Shown here piece after piece: positions 8,582-17,289 of a stretch of DNA of 64,000 bases. The stretch is from Psychrobacillus sp. NEAU-3TGS. GTDB taxonomy: Bacteria; Bacillota; Bacilli; Bacillales_A; Planococcaceae. The notes beneath the pieces are model-generated. The model did not search any database. It saw only the letters and a list, made by a program, of their open reading frames with translations, and was not told where the DNA came from. Numbering within the stretch: position 1 is the stretch's first letter; every line of letters begins with the position of its first letter. The stretch lies in contig NZ_JAPNOZ010000004.1 of NCBI RefSeq assembly GCF_029955155.1, positions 335,996-399,995 of the forward strand. Reading direction: 5' to 3'. A program made the translations under genes and the position numbers.

Positions 8582-10012
8582 ATGTATCCGAATTTATTGT
8601 TGAAAAGAGCGAGCTTGACTCCGAATCGTGTTGCTTTAAGATTTAATGACCAGGAATGGACATTTGCGCAACTGTCAAAGGAAGCAACTAAATACGCAGA
8701 AAGGCTTCATACAAAAGGTATCACACGCGGTATGAGAGTAGCTATATTAGCCTCTTCTGATGCAAGGCTAGTAATGATTTCGCATGGATGTATGCAAATT
8801 GGTTGCGAGCTTGTTATGTTAAATGAACGATTATCAGAAGAAGAATTGAACTATCAACTAGCAGATAGTGAACCCGATTATTTATTGGTTGATGATCATG
8901 CAAAAAGAACTTTATCTTTTGCAAAGAAATGGTCTTTCGATGAGATTGAAAGCGCTGAGCAAACCGTTTTTGAAGTAGAGGAGGAGTGGCCTAAAGAACG
9001 TACGATAACAATTATGTATACTTCCGGTACGACTGGAAGACCTAAAGGGGTGCGACAATCGCTTGAAAACCATTTAATGAATGCGACTGGATCAGCCCTC
9101 AATCTAGGTGTCCAACCAAACGACTGTTGGTTATGTACGGTGCCATTATTTCATATTAGCGGCTTTTCGATTTTAATGCGTTCTGTAATATACGGAATGA
9201 CAGTCAACCTTCATGCGAAATTTGACGCTTTGGCTGCAGTAGAAGAGATACTATCTGGTATTGTCACAAGAATGTCTGTTGTGGCGGTTACATTAGAAAG
9301 AATGCTAACCGTACTAGAGGAGCGAGAACTTTCTTTTCCTCATACATTCCGATCGATGCTTGTTGGCGGAGGTCCAGTGCCCCTAAATTATTTAGAGAGA
9401 GCAATCGAACGAAATATTCCTGTGCTACAAACATATGGCATGACAGAAACTGCGTCCCAGACGACAACGTTAGCAAGTGAGGATGCCATTATCAAATTAG
9501 GCTCTGCTGGTAAACCACTTTTCTTTGCGGATGTACGTATTGATGGTGAAGAAAAAATCGGAGAGATTTGTATAAAAGGGCCGCATGTAACACAAGGCTA
9601 CGTTGGAGCAGCGGAACAAAAACATCCTTTAGTAGATGGTTGGTTGCATACCGGTGATATAGGATACTTGGATGAGGAAGGTTATTTATTTGTCGTTGAT
9701 CGGCGTTCTGATTTAATAATCTCTGGAGGAGAAAATATATATCCTGCAGAAATAGAACAAGCTTTGGTAAAACATCCTGCAGTTAAAGAAGCTGGTGTGG
9801 CTGGAAGGCAGGATGACAAATGGGGGCAAGTACCTGCCGCATTTGTTGTATTAAAAGAGGAAATTACTGAAGAAGGCTTAAGGGCGTTTATGAAAAAGCA
9901 GCTAGCTTCTTACAAACAGCCAGTAGACTATTATTTTGTAGATCAATTGCCGCGTAATGCGTCGAATAAGTTGCTGCGTAGAGAATTTTTCAATCATATA
10001 AAAAACACTTAG
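8582..10012 (+). CDS. menE: o-Succinylbenzoate-CoA ligase MenE
   Basis: An AMP-forming ligase activating o-succinylbenzoate with CoA. The P-loop TSGTTGRPKGV lies near residue 145, the adenine-binding QTYGMTETAS near 285, and GWLHTGDIGYLDEEGYLF and VDRRSDLIISGGENIYP in the C-terminal lid; the last lysine region is SNKLLRREF. ATG after AAAGGAG. A terminator separates it from menB, so its expression may depend on readthrough. menC, which follows menE in B. subtilis, is absent; the next gene is a zinc-binding protein on the other strand. Confidence 0.95.
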   Translation: MYPNLLLKRASLTPNRVALRFNDQEWTFAQLSKEATKYAERLHTKGITRGMRVAILASSDARLVMISHGCMQIGCELVMLNERLSEEELNYQLADSEPDYLLVDDHAKRTLSFAKKWSFDEIESAEQTVFEVEEEWPKERTITIMYTSGTTGRPKGVRQSLENHLMNATGSALNLGVQPNDCWLCTVPLFHISGFSILMRSVIYGMTVNLHAKFDALAAVEEILSGIVTRMSVVAVTLERMLTVLEERELSFPHTFRSMLVGGGPVPLNYLERAIERNIPVLQTYGMTETASQTTTLASEDAIIKLGSAGKPLFFADVRIDGEEKIGEICIKGPHVTQGYVGAAEQKHPLVDGWLHTGDIGYLDEEGYLFVVDRRSDLIISGGENIYPAEIEQALVKHPAVKEAGVAGRQDDKWGQVPAAFVVLKEEITEEGLRAFMKKQLASYKQPVDYYFVDQLPRNASNKLLRREFFNHIKNT

Positions 10013-10035
10013 AAAATAAATTCTAAGTGTTTTTT
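10001..10035. terminator. Bidirectional terminator, menE / zinc-binding lipoprotein
   Basis: AAAAACACTTAGAA pairs with TTCTAAGTGTTTTT; the stem includes the menE stop codon and has T-runs in both directions, serving two convergent genes. Confidence 0.85.
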
Positions 10036-10036
10036 G

Positions 10037-11107
10037 TTATTGTAATACTGTTCTTAACGTGTCTAAATTTCTTTGCATAAGCGTGAAATAGGTTTCATTA
10101 TTCGCAACATCTTCTTTCGATAACACACCTAAATTGTGTAATACTAAGCTTTCTGCACCAACTTCTTGTTGAATAACTTCTGTCAGTTTAGAAGAGACGT
10201 TTTGTTCAAATAAAATATATTTGATATTTTTTTCATTTGCTAAGTCGATTAACTTTGTCAATTCTTTTTGCGATGGCTCATCTTGTGAGTTTAACCCAGC
10301 TACTGCAATTTGCTCCAAACCATATGTGTTAGCTATATATCCGAATGCAGCATGAGAAACAAAAAATGTTTTGTTCGGTACTTCCTGTGCCATTTCTTCA
10401 AAATCCTGATCTAGTTTTTGTAGTTCTTCGATTAATTGTTCGTAATTTTTTTCGAATGTTTCTTTTTCTTTAGGAGCAGCTTCTACAAGTGAGTTCTTAA
10501 TAGATAGAGCTAGGTTTTGACTAATTTTCGGTGAAATCCAAACATGTGGGTCTGTATCTCCGTGGTCATGACCTTCGTGACCCTCATCCGCAGCCTCTTC
10601 ATGCTCATGAGCTTCTTCCGTAGCTTCTTCATGCTCATGTTCATGTGCTTCTTCCGTAGCCTCATCGTGCTCGTGTTCATGAGCTTCTTCAGTAGCTTCC
10701 TCATGTTCGTGATCATGATCACTAGCATTTAGTTGATCTTCAGGAACAGCATCAATTGTTGCAATCATTTTCACATGCTCATCCGCTAATGTTTTTTTTG
10801 CATTATCGACAAAACCTTCTAAACCTAAACCTATGTAGAAAAATAAATCTGCATCAGCAAGTGCTATCATATCTTTTTGAGTAGGCTCAAATGTATGCTC
10901 ATTAGCTCCAGCTGGATAAATAGATTGAACATTAACTGCTTCTCCACCAATTCTTTGGGTAAAATATTGAAGCGGATAGACCGTTGTGTACACTTGTAAT
11001 GTATCGTCTTTTTCTTGCGTTGTTTCTGTTTGACTCGCTTCATTTCCACAAGCTGCCGTGAATAAAACAAGCAGGAATACTAAAAATAATAGAAGACCTT
11101 TTTTCAT
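10037..11107 (-). CDS. adcA: Zinc ABC transporter substrate-binding lipoprotein (AdcA/ZnuA)
   Basis: A 356-residue cluster-9 solute-binding lipoprotein that captures Zn(II) outside the membrane. The signal peptide ends in FTAACG, a lipobox. EHTFEP supplies one zinc histidine, DPHVWISP a second, and FVSHAAFGY a third. Between them, about residues 130-185, is an exceptionally long loop of Asp/Glu/His built from near-repeats of EEAHEHEHDEAT, typical of zinc-collecting loops. No permease or ATPase gene lies beside it. A Zur-like box overlaps the leader. Confidence 0.93.
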   Translation of the reverse strand: MKKGLLLFLVFLLVLFTAACGNEASQTETTQEKDDTLQVYTTVYPLQYFTQRIGGEAVNVQSIYPAGANEHTFEPTQKDMIALADADLFFYIGLGLEGFVDNAKKTLADEHVKMIATIDAVPEDQLNASDHDHEHEEATEEAHEHEHDEATEEAHEHEHEEATEEAHEHEEAADEGHEGHDHGDTDPHVWISPKISQNLALSIKNSLVEAAPKEKETFEKNYEQLIEELQKLDQDFEEMAQEVPNKTFFVSHAAFGYIANTYGLEQIAVAGLNSQDEPSQKELTKLIDLANEKNIKYILFEQNVSSKLTEVIQQEVGAESLVLHNLGVLSKEDVANNETYFTLMQRNLDTLRTVLQ

Positions 11108-11118
11108 ATTTTCACTCC

Positions 11119-11141
11119 TAAATAGTAATCGTTACGTTTTA
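11119..11141 (-). promoter_or_regulatory. Zur-like operator before adcA
   Basis: TAAATAGTAATCGTTACG plus TTTTA forms an inverted repeat agreeing at about 20 of 22 fixed positions with the Bacillus Zur box (TAAATCGTAAT-N-ATTACGATTTA). It starts at the ribosome site of the zinc-binding lipoprotein, so repression in zinc sufficiency is inferred. Confidence 0.8.
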
Positions 11142-11190
11142 AAAAGATTTAACTTTTACATCATACAAGACTAATCAAAAAAAAAGCAAG

Positions 11191-11226
11191 AAAAAATAGC
11201 CTTTGAATTATTTTTTCTTCAAAGGC
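11191..11226 (-). terminator. Terminator after yidD
   Basis: GCCTTTGAA and TTCAAAGGC pair around an AT loop, followed on the minus strand by ATTTTTT. The stem includes the last yidD codons. Confidence 0.8.
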
Positions 11227-11441
11227 CATTCGTCTGGAACCGGATCAATGCCACCTTCGTGAAAAGGATGACATTTGGATATTCTTCTAATCGTCAAGTA
11301 ACCGCCTTTAATCGCCCCATGTTTTTGTACTGCTTCTACACCATAGTGTGAGCAAGTGGGATAGAATCTACAACTTGGTGGTGTTAAAGGAGAGATAAAT
11401 TTTTGATAAAAGCGGAAAATAGCGATAATAATTTGCTTCAT
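11208..11441 (-). CDS. yidD: Membrane protein insertion efficiency factor YidD
   Basis: A 77-residue YidD-family protein linked to YidC/Sec insertion. It reads [10 protein letters not shown], then [11 protein letters not shown] with the paired cysteines, then [17 protein letters not shown], all family signatures. I start at the ATG at 11441, giving [13 protein letters not shown] as in relatives; a longer frame from 11489 would swallow the small gene upstream. The ATG lies 1 nt after that gene's TGA, so the two are translationally coupled. Confidence 0.92.
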   Translation of the reverse strand: MKQIIIAIFRFYQKFISPLTPPSCRFYPTCSHYGVEAVQKHGAIKGGYLTIRRISKCHPFHEGGIDPVPDEWPLKKK

Positions 11442-11442
11442 A

Positions 11443-11565
11443 TCATTGAGCATCCTTTGGCTTAGGGTCAACAGTAGAAGATTTATCATTCATCGCTAGT
11501 TTATATACAAATGCAAATCCCACTATACTAAGTAAAATTGCTGCACCTAAAATCCAAAAAACCAT
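11443..11565 (-). CDS. Small single-span membrane protein, 40 residues
   Basis: ATG at 11565 follows GGAG with 8-nt spacing and opens a 40-codon frame ending TGA at 11443. The product begins [19 protein letters not shown], one membrane helix, followed by a charged lysine- and aspartate-containing tail ([17 protein letters not shown]). The stop lies 1 nt from the yidD start, which supports it as a real coupled gene. No family recognised. Confidence 0.65.
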   Translation of the reverse strand: MVFWILGAAILLSIVGFAFVYKLAMNDKSSTVDPKPKDAQ

Positions 11566-11592
11566 TTTATTCACTCCATATATTGTATTTAA

Positions 11593-11618
11593 GTTTATTG
11601 TAAGTAATAAAGAGGTAT
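11593..11618 (+). promoter_or_regulatory. Sigma-B-like promoter of dps
   Basis: GTTTAT and AGGTAT are separated by 14 bp, matching the general-stress sigma-B consensus GTTTAA-N12-15-GGGTAT at most positions. dps of B. subtilis is sigma-B controlled, which supports the reading. Confidence 0.6.
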
Positions 11619-11663
11619 ATTAAAAGAGAAAGCAACTATTTTTTCAAGGAGAGTGGCAAATTT

Positions 11664-12122
11664 ATGTCAGAAGCATTAAATAAGGAATTAAACAAACAAG
11701 TAGCAAATTGGTCGGTATTATATACAAAGTTACATAATTTTCACTGGTATGTGAAGGGACCTTCTTTCTTTACATTACACGCTAAATTTGAAGAACTATA
11801 TAACGAAGCAACTTTAAATATGGACGAAATTGCCGAGCGTTTACTAACTTTAGGTGAGGCACCTGTTGCAACATTAAAAGAACACTTGGAGCTTTCGGAT
11901 ATTAAAGAAGCAAAGAACAAAGAAAGCGCTGATGAAATGGTACAAGCTGTTGTAAAAGATTTTGATAAGATTATGAAATCGCTCAAAAAAGGAATGGATG
12001 AAGCAGCAAAAGAAGAAGATGATATGACAGAGGATATGCTGAACGCTATCTATCAAAAAACAGAAAAACATCAATGGATGCTGAATGCATTTTTAGGTGA
12101 CAAAAACGAAACTAAGAAATAA
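11664..12122 (+). CDS. dps: Dps-family DNA-binding ferritin
   Basis: A 152-residue mini-ferritin forming dodecamers that store iron and protect DNA in stress. The intersubunit ferroxidase residues are visible in NFHWYVKGPSFFTLHAKFEE (His at 28, then His, Asp/Glu) and NMDEIAERLLTLG. The C-terminal helix has the expected KTEKHQWMLNAFL. ATG after AAGGAGAG. It stands alone, preceded by a sigma-B-like promoter. Confidence 0.94.
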   Translation: MSEALNKELNKQVANWSVLYTKLHNFHWYVKGPSFFTLHAKFEELYNEATLNMDEIAERLLTLGEAPVATLKEHLELSDIKEAKNKESADEMVQAVVKDFDKIMKSLKKGMDEAAKEEDDMTEDMLNAIYQKTEKHQWMLNAFLGDKNETKK

Positions 12123-12180
12123 AACCTATGTAGAGTATATATCTGCTTACCGATAAAAAGGATGTAAAGGAGGGGTTTTT

Positions 12181-12360
12181 ATGGATTTAAACTCCATCAT
12201 GTCTTCGCAACTCATACAACTACAGCAAACGGTTCAAATGAGCGTTTTACAAAATGCCATGAATATGGATACCGTAGCTGCAGTTCAAATGCTACAAGAT
12301 ATGCCTGAAACTGCTGCTCCTCATCCTTACAAAGGAACAGTATTAGATATTCAAGCGTAA
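12181..12360 (+). CDS. YjfB-family small protein, 59 residues
   Basis: ATG at 12181 follows a strong AAAGGAGGGG and gives a 59-residue protein beginning MDLNSIMSSQLIQLQQTV and ending YKGTVLDIQA. This pattern, an amphipathic helix with a conserved short C-terminus, matches the YjfB family described as putative motility proteins; function is unproven. A terminator follows directly, so it is monocistronic. Confidence 0.8.
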   Translation: MDLNSIMSSQLIQLQQTVQMSVLQNAMNMDTVAAVQMLQDMPETAAPHPYKGTVLDIQA

Positions 12361-12366
12361 GAAAAG

Positions 12367-12404
12367 AAAAGCATGTACCAGTTATTTTAGGTGCATGTTT
12401 TTTT
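12367..12404 (+). terminator. Terminator after YjfB-family gene
   Basis: AAAGCATGTACC pairs with GGTGCATGTTT (two G-T wobbles) and runs into TTTTTT. Confidence 0.75.
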
Positions 12405-12441
12405 ATTTTGCCCACATACTATTTGAAAAGGATGTGTGTAA

Positions 12442-12783
12442 ATGACTTTAAGCAAAGTATATATATCGGTCAAAAACCAACAATTATATTTGTACCCCGA
12501 CGAATCCCCATGGGAATTTGAAATTACGGTAAATCGTGAAATTATTCCTGTATTTAGAATGCTTTTCAATCAATTAGATAGTGTAGAAATCAGCAATTTT
12601 TGGCGAGCGCATATACCGATAAAGAGTTATCATTTCGATAAAGAAAATGATCAATACGATAGAAGAATGAAAAAGCTATATGCGCTCATTCATGAATTTG
12701 GAGATGAAGAATCTAAAAAGTTTGTCGAACAGCTTCCCTATTTTACCCCAAGAAGGAGAGAGACCGTTGAGCAAAAATATTAA
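12442..12783 (+). CDS. Conserved hypothetical protein, 113 residues
   Basis: Starts at ATG 12442 after AAAAGGATG. The protein is soluble and mixed alpha/beta in look, with aromatic- and charge-rich segments (DESPWEFEITVNRE, IPIKSYHFDKENDQYDRR) and a basic end (TPRRRETVEQKY). No membrane helix, signal peptide or known motif was seen. It overlaps the next small gene by 17 bp, so the two are likely coupled. Confidence 0.75.
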   Translation: MTLSKVYISVKNQQLYLYPDESPWEFEITVNREIIPVFRMLFNQLDSVEISNFWRAHIPIKSYHFDKENDQYDRRMKKLYALIHEFGDEESKKFVEQLPYFTPRRRETVEQKY

Positions 12784-12928
12784 CCGAAAAGGTAACGAAA
12801 ATCCTACCACTTATCGTAATGTAAGTTCTCTGTTAAACCTAAATCCCCAAATTAAAGCAAAACAGAATATTGCTCAAAATCGCGAAGAGGGAAATGAGCA
12901 TTATAAACGAGATGAACAGAAGGAGTAG
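12767..12928 (+). CDS. Small hydrophilic protein, 53 residues
   Basis: A TTG start at 12767 follows AAGGAGAG with 8-nt spacing. The 53-residue product is rich in Asn, Lys, Glu and Gln (LSKNINRKGNENPTTYRN, then EEGNEHYKRDEQKE), probably disordered. It overlaps the preceding gene by 17 bp and is followed by a terminator. The longer in-frame opening from 12680 has no ribosome site and lies inside the upstream gene. No function recognised. Confidence 0.6.
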   Translation: MSKNINRKGNENPTTYRNVSSLLNLNPQIKAKQNIAQNREEGNEHYKRDEQKE

Positions 12929-12935
12929 TCAATGG

Positions 12936-12967
12936 AAAGACTTAGCATCGTTGCTAAGTCTTTTTTC
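12936..12967 (+). terminator. Terminator after the two small genes
   Basis: GACTTAGCA and TGCTAAGTC pair tightly and are followed by TTTTTT. Confidence 0.85.
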
Positions 12968-13075
12968 ATACATATGGTAAAATGAAAAGGAAAATGCAGG
13001 CATCCTTATAAGTGGATTCCAGTTAAGTTTCCAGACATGGAAATAAGCTAAAGCTTGTAATTCTAAGGAGGAAGC

Positions 13076-13726
13076 ATGATTAAACAAGGTTTATTACTCA
13101 TAATGCCAACTGTCTTTATCTATATTGGCCTTTCTGTATTCCAAAATATTCTTATTACTTTTCTTCTATTTTACGGTTGGTTGTTATTTATACCGCTTTT
13201 TGTTGCTTCCTGGAAACGAACAAAAAGTTCGTCTTTACAACTTGCTTTCTCGAAAAAAAATATTTTGGTAGGAATTATAAGTGGATTAATTTGTTTAATT
13301 TCCATTTATGGCTTCGTAATTGTTTTCCAATCTTCCCTTATAGATATTAAACAACTACAGCAGTTATTAGAAAGATGGGATTTTAGTGGAACGAAGGTAA
13401 TTATACTCGTATTAGTATTAGCGTTGATTAACCCTATATTAGAAGAACTTTATTGGAGAGAATTTATGTATGGGAGAATATCACTAAAATTAGGAAATGT
13501 TTTAGCGGTTGTGATTACGGCTATATTTTATAGTATGTATCATCTGATTGTCGTACAGGAAATATTTAGTTTTCCATTTAATGTGTTGGCAGTAATTCCT
13601 GTATTTTTAGCAGGGATCATGTGGGGAATATTTCGTATTAAGCTAGGCTCAATTACAGCGCCTATTATTAGTCACTGTTTAGCGGATATTGGAATTATGC
13701 TTGTGTACTGGAATATTATTCTTTAG
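13076..13726 (+). CDS. CPBP-family intramembrane metalloprotease
   Basis: A 216-residue membrane protein of the CAAX protease/bacteriocin-processing (CPBP, Abi) family. The metal site motifs are present: EELYWREFMYG (glutamate pair and arginine, near residue 125), MYHLIV (histidine, near 160), and ISHCLADIGIML near 200. Six to eight hydrophobic segments fit the family. ATG after AAGGAGG. Substrate unknown; the neighbours do not reveal it. Confidence 0.88.
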   Translation: MIKQGLLLIMPTVFIYIGLSVFQNILITFLLFYGWLLFIPLFVASWKRTKSSSLQLAFSKKNILVGIISGLICLISIYGFVIVFQSSLIDIKQLQQLLERWDFSGTKVIILVLVLALINPILEELYWREFMYGRISLKLGNVLAVVITAIFYSMYHLIVVQEIFSFPFNVLAVIPVFLAGIMWGIFRIKLGSITAPIISHCLADIGIMLVYWNIIL

Positions 13727-13776
13727 ATTTCTTCTGTGATAAACTTTTGAATAGTAAACAAAAAGAGGGATAAAGA

Positions 13777-14250
13777 ATGATTAATTTTCAAGATTTAAAT
13801 GGTATACAAGTAGAACTTTCCTTTGAAAAAGGTCTACTTCCTATTAAGCCGATGCATGTATTAGTAATAGCAAAATATAAAGGAAAGTGGCTTTTAACGA
13901 AACATCCAATTCGAGGTATTGAGTTTCCTGGCGGTAAAGTGGAGGAAAATGAATCATTAAAGGAAGCAGCAATACGTGAAGTATTAGAGGAAACAAATGT
14001 AGAAATAGACAATCTTGAATGGTTTGCCGAATATATGGTGCATGAGAAAAATCCCTTTTGTAAGGCGGTATTTATAGCAAACATAGGGTATATTCATGAA
14101 GAGAGAGCTAATTATGAAACAGATGGCGCAATGTGGTTGACGATGGATGAACTTTCCGGCTCCGAAAATTTGAGCTTTCATATGCAAGATCAGGGTATGC
14201 AAGCAATGTTAGAGAAGGTGAAAATGTATGAAGGAAAATGGAACGATTGA
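13777..14250 (+). CDS. ytkD: Nudix hydrolase YtkD
   Basis: A 157-residue Nudix nucleoside triphosphatase. The Nudix box GGKVEENESLKEAAIREVLE, continuing ETNVEI, covers about residues 49-73 and has all catalytic glutamates. B. subtilis YtkD hydrolyses 8-oxo-dGTP and other NTPs; the same role is inferred. ATG after AGAGGGATAAAG. Its end overlaps the next gene by 23 bp, so the two are coupled. Confidence 0.88.
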   Translation: MINFQDLNGIQVELSFEKGLLPIKPMHVLVIAKYKGKWLLTKHPIRGIEFPGGKVEENESLKEAAIREVLEETNVEIDNLEWFAEYMVHEKNPFCKAVFIANIGYIHEERANYETDGAMWLTMDELSGSENLSFHMQDQGMQAMLEKVKMYEGKWND

Positions 14251-15037
14251 AAAGATGAGAAAATATCCTTCTCCAAATCCACATATCGATTTAACTGAAA
14301 TTACATACTGGTCTTGTGGGTTGCGAGTGAAAGGAATGCTTGCGTCCCCGAAAAGAGAAGGAACGTATGATGGGATATTGTATTTGCGGGGAGGTATGCA
14401 AAGTATTGGTATGGTAAGACCTGCTCGAATCGCCCAGATCGCTTCAGAAGGTTTTACTGTTTTTGCACCTTACTATCGCGGAAATCGTGGCGGCGAGGGA
14501 AGGGACGAGTTTGCAGGTGAGGATCGATTGGATGCTGTTTATGCAGTAGATATATTAAAGCAATTTTGCATTTCGTCTAGAATTCATATCTTCGCTTTCT
14601 CTCGTGGCGGTATTATGGCGCTATGGACTGCCATTTTACGAAATGATATAACTTCGATTGTCACATGGGCAGGAGTATCCGATATTTATCTAACCTACGA
14701 GGAACGCTTGGATATGCGAAGAATGATGAAAAGGGTGATAGGTGGTACTCCAACAAATAAAACAGAAGCTTATGAGGAGCGCGATGCCTTACTTAAAATA
14801 GCTGAAATACAAGCTTCCACACTGATCATTCATGGGAAAATGGATATTAATGTTTCCCAACAGCATGCAGAAATGTTAGAAAAAGAACTTATAGGGAATA
14901 ACAAAATAGTAGAAACATGGTACTTTCCTGAATTCACCCACTATTTTCCGAGCAAAGTAAATCGTCAAGTGGTGAAGGATGCATGCGCATGGATGAAAAA
15001 ACAGAGAGGAGTTAGAAATTGGGAAATGTCATTGTAA
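14228..15037 (+). CDS. ytmA: Alpha/beta hydrolase YtmA (S9-type esterase)
   Basis: A 269-residue serine hydrolase of the prolyl-oligopeptidase-like group. YLRGGMQSIGMVRPARI forms the N-terminal core, FAFSRGGIMALW (near residue 130) the nucleophile elbow, IIHGKMDINVS the acid, and FTHYFPSK the histidine. It resembles B. subtilis YtmA, which also lies near pckA/metK. The ATG at 14228 is 8 nt after AGAAGGTG within the end of ytkD. Its stop overlaps the next gene. Confidence 0.85.
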   Translation: MKENGTIEKMRKYPSPNPHIDLTEITYWSCGLRVKGMLASPKREGTYDGILYLRGGMQSIGMVRPARIAQIASEGFTVFAPYYRGNRGGEGRDEFAGEDRLDAVYAVDILKQFCISSRIHIFAFSRGGIMALWTAILRNDITSIVTWAGVSDIYLTYEERLDMRRMMKRVIGGTPTNKTEAYEERDALLKIAEIQASTLIIHGKMDINVSQQHAEMLEKELIGNNKIVETWYFPEFTHYFPSKVNRQVVKDACAWMKKQRGVRNWEMSL

Positions 15038-15468
15038 ACACCGAATCAATGAGTATTGAAGGTAAGTCATCATTTGCAATGGATACGAGTTTTTGGGAGG
15101 ATCTTTGGGATAACTATACGAATACTTTTCAGGATGTAGTGATTCACTGCTGGAAAGAAGAAGAGGAAATAATTGAAGAATTGAGACCGAAAGCGATTTC
15201 TATTTTAAATGAAGGGCTTATCAAAATCATCACAGTTAATTTAAATGATGAAAATCATACCTATTTTAGAAATAACTCCATCGATCCAAAAGGCGGGTTA
15301 AAATGGTTCATGATGTTCTTCAACAAAGACGGTGATGAACGATTAGAAATAGGTCATTACGGATCAGAAGTTATTTTATACAAAGTAGATGAGGAAAATG
15401 CGGAGAAGTTCATTTCCTTATTCAATTCATCAGCTACAACCCATTTTTATGATGAAAATGCAGATTAA
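15019..15468 (+). CDS. Hypothetical protein, 149 residues
   Basis: A TTG start at 15019 follows GAGGAG with about 8-nt spacing and overlaps the ytmA end by 19 bp. The product is acidic and soluble (SFWEDLWDNYTNTFQ, KEEEEIIEELRPKA, YKVDEENAEKFISLF), with no signal peptide, membrane helix or recognised motif. It is last in the ytkD-ytmA transcript and ends at a bidirectional terminator. Confidence 0.7.
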   Translation: MGNVIVNTESMSIEGKSSFAMDTSFWEDLWDNYTNTFQDVVIHCWKEEEEIIEELRPKAISILNEGLIKIITVNLNDENHTYFRNNSIDPKGGLKWFMMFFNKDGDERLEIGHYGSEVILYKVDEENAEKFISLFNSSATTHFYDENAD

Positions 15469-15510
15469 TAAAAGAGGATGTCACCATATAAATGGGACAT
15501 CCTCTTTTTG
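15469..15510. terminator. Bidirectional terminator before pckA end
   Basis: AAAGAGGATGTC and GACATCCTCTTT pair perfectly with A- and T-runs on either side; it serves the convergent hypothetical gene and pckA. Confidence 0.9.
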
Positions 15511-15514
15511 ATTA

Positions 15515-17101
15515 TTATGCTAATGGTCCGCCTTTAAGGGCAATATCTTCTGATACTGTACCGAATTTTTTGAAGTTTTTGCGGAAAGCTTGTGCTAGTT
15601 CTGCTGCTTTCACGTCATATGCTTCTTTGTCTTCCCATGCATTACGTGGAATTAACACTTCTGCTGGTACTCCTTCGATTTCAGTAGGAATTTCTAGACC
15701 AAACACTTCATCTGTCGTAGTTTCTACATTTCGTAACTTGTTGTTGATTGCTGCACGTACCATTGTACGTGTATAAGCTAGTTTCATACGGCTACCAACA
15801 CCATATTCTCCACCAGTCCATCCTGTATTTACAAGGAACACTTGTGCACCATGCTCATCAATTTTCTTTCCAAGCATTTCTGCATATACAGTAGCGTGTA
15901 ATGGCAAGAAAGGAGAACCAAAGCAAGTAGAGAATGCTGGTTGTGGAGATGTAATTCCACGTTCAGTTCCTGCTAATTTAGAAGTAAACCCACTTAAAAA
16001 GTGATACATTGCTTGTTCTTTAGTTAACTTACTGATTGGAGGTAGTACGCCAAATGCATCAGCAGTTAAGAAAACAATTGTATTTGGATGACCAGCTACT
16101 GATGGGTCTACAATGTTATCGATATTTTGAATTTGATATGCTGCGCGCGTATTTTCTGTTAATGAATCATCTGCATAGTTCGCCACGCGAGTTTCTGGAT
16201 CTACTACTACGTTCTCTAAAACTGTTCCGAATGTAATAGCGTCAAAGATTTGCGGTTCGTTTTCACGAGTAAGGTCGATACATTTTGCATAGCAGCCACC
16301 TTCGATATTAAACACGCCATTATCTGACCAACCGTGCTCATCATCACCGATTAATTTACGTCCTGCATCTGCAGAAAGTGTTGTTTTCCCTGTTCCAGAT
16401 AAACCGAAGAATAATGCAACATCCCCAGCTTCTCCAACATTTGCTGAACAATGCATAGGAAAAATGTTTTGTTCTGGCAACAAATAGTTCATAATAGAGA
16501 AGATAGATTTTTTCATTTCACCTGCATATTCAGTTCCACCGATTAATACAATACGCTTTTCCATAGAAACGATGATGAATGTTTCTGATTTTGTTCCATC
16601 AATCGCTGGATCTGCTTTGAAGTTAGGTGCACTTACAATTGTGAAATCTGCCTGATGATTTACAAGCTCTTCTTCGGTAGGACGGATAAATAATTGGTGG
16701 GCAAATAAATTATGCCATGCAAATTCATTAATCACTTGGATGCCAAGACGGGATTCTTTATCTGCTCCTGCAAATCCTTTAAATACGAATAATTCTTCTT
16801 GTTCTTTTAAGTAGTTCGTTACTTTTTTATATAGTGCTTCAAAAATTACTGGAGAGATAGGTTGGTTTACGGAACCCCAATCGATTTTGTCTTTAGAGAT
16901 AGGCTCTTCTACGATATACTTATCTTCTGGGGAACGGCCTGTGTATTTACCTGTTTCTGCTTTTACAGCACCTGTTGAGGTTAAAACAGCTTCTCCTCTA
17001 CAAGTTGCTTTTTCCACAAGTTGCGGCACTGATAATTGTACGCTAATATTATTTCCAGCTAGCAATTCGTTCAGTTCACTCACCGTATCGATTGAATTCA
17101 T
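15515..17101 (-). CDS. pckA: Phosphoenolpyruvate carboxykinase (ATP) PckA
   Basis: Converts oxaloacetate and ATP to phosphoenolpyruvate, the entry to gluconeogenesis. The kinase P-loop [17 protein letters not shown] lies near residue 240, followed by IGDDEHGW (metal-binding aspartates), the PEPCK signature ANVGEAGD before it, and TGWTGGEYG-type C-terminal adenine region. 528 residues is full length. ATG after AAGGATGG. It is divergent from metK, as in B. subtilis. Confidence 0.97.
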   Translation of the reverse strand: MNSIDTVSELNELLAGNNISVQLSVPQLVEKATCRGEAVLTSTGAVKAETGKYTGRSPEDKYIVEEPISKDKIDWGSVNQPISPVIFEALYKKVTNYLKEQEELFVFKGFAGADKESRLGIQVINEFAWHNLFAHQLFIRPTEEELVNHQADFTIVSAPNFKADPAIDGTKSETFIIVSMEKRIVLIGGTEYAGEMKKSIFSIMNYLLPEQNIFPMHCSANVGEAGDVALFFGLSGTGKTTLSADAGRKLIGDDEHGWSDNGVFNIEGGCYAKCIDLTRENEPQIFDAITFGTVLENVVVDPETRVANYADDSLTENTRAAYQIQNIDNIVDPSVAGHPNTIVFLTADAFGVLPPISKLTKEQAMYHFLSGFTSKLAGTERGITSPQPAFSTCFGSPFLPLHATVYAEMLGKKIDEHGAQVFLVNTGWTGGEYGVGSRMKLAYTRTMVRAAINNKLRNVETTTDEVFGLEIPTEIEGVPAEVLIPRNAWEDKEAYDVKAAELAQAFRKNFKKFGTVSEDIALKGGPLA

Positions 17102-17169
17102 ATTGTATTTACCATCCTTTTTTCGTTTTTCCTCCTTGTTTGGAGGAGTATTTACTTGATATGTGAATT

Positions 17170-17197
17170 AGTATAACACATTTAACTTAATAGTCTA
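17170..17197 (-). promoter_or_regulatory. Promoter of pckA
   Basis: On the minus strand TAGACT and TATACT are spaced by 16 bp, about 70 bp upstream of the pckA ATG. Confidence 0.55.
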
Positions 17198-17245
17198 CAC
17201 TAATTGAATGTTTATTTTCATTTTAAATAATTACGGTATTTTTTG

Positions 17246-17274
17246 TTGACTTTTGTCTGGTGTTTCCGTATGAT
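17246..17274 (+). promoter_or_regulatory. Promoter of metK
   Basis: TTGACT and TATGAT with an exact 17-bp spacer, about 15 bp before the SAM riboswitch begins. Confidence 0.85.
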
Positions 17275-17289
17275 GATAAATTGAACGGA

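Noticed and set aside
10510-10732. Open frames overlapping the His-rich loop of the zinc-binding protein
   Set aside because: They arise from the repetitive CAT/GAA codons and are inside a well-supported gene.
11596-11612. PerR box before dps (TTATTGTAAGTAATAA)
   Set aside because: The halves do not form the 7-1-7 inverted repeat required; the sigma-B reading explains the region better.
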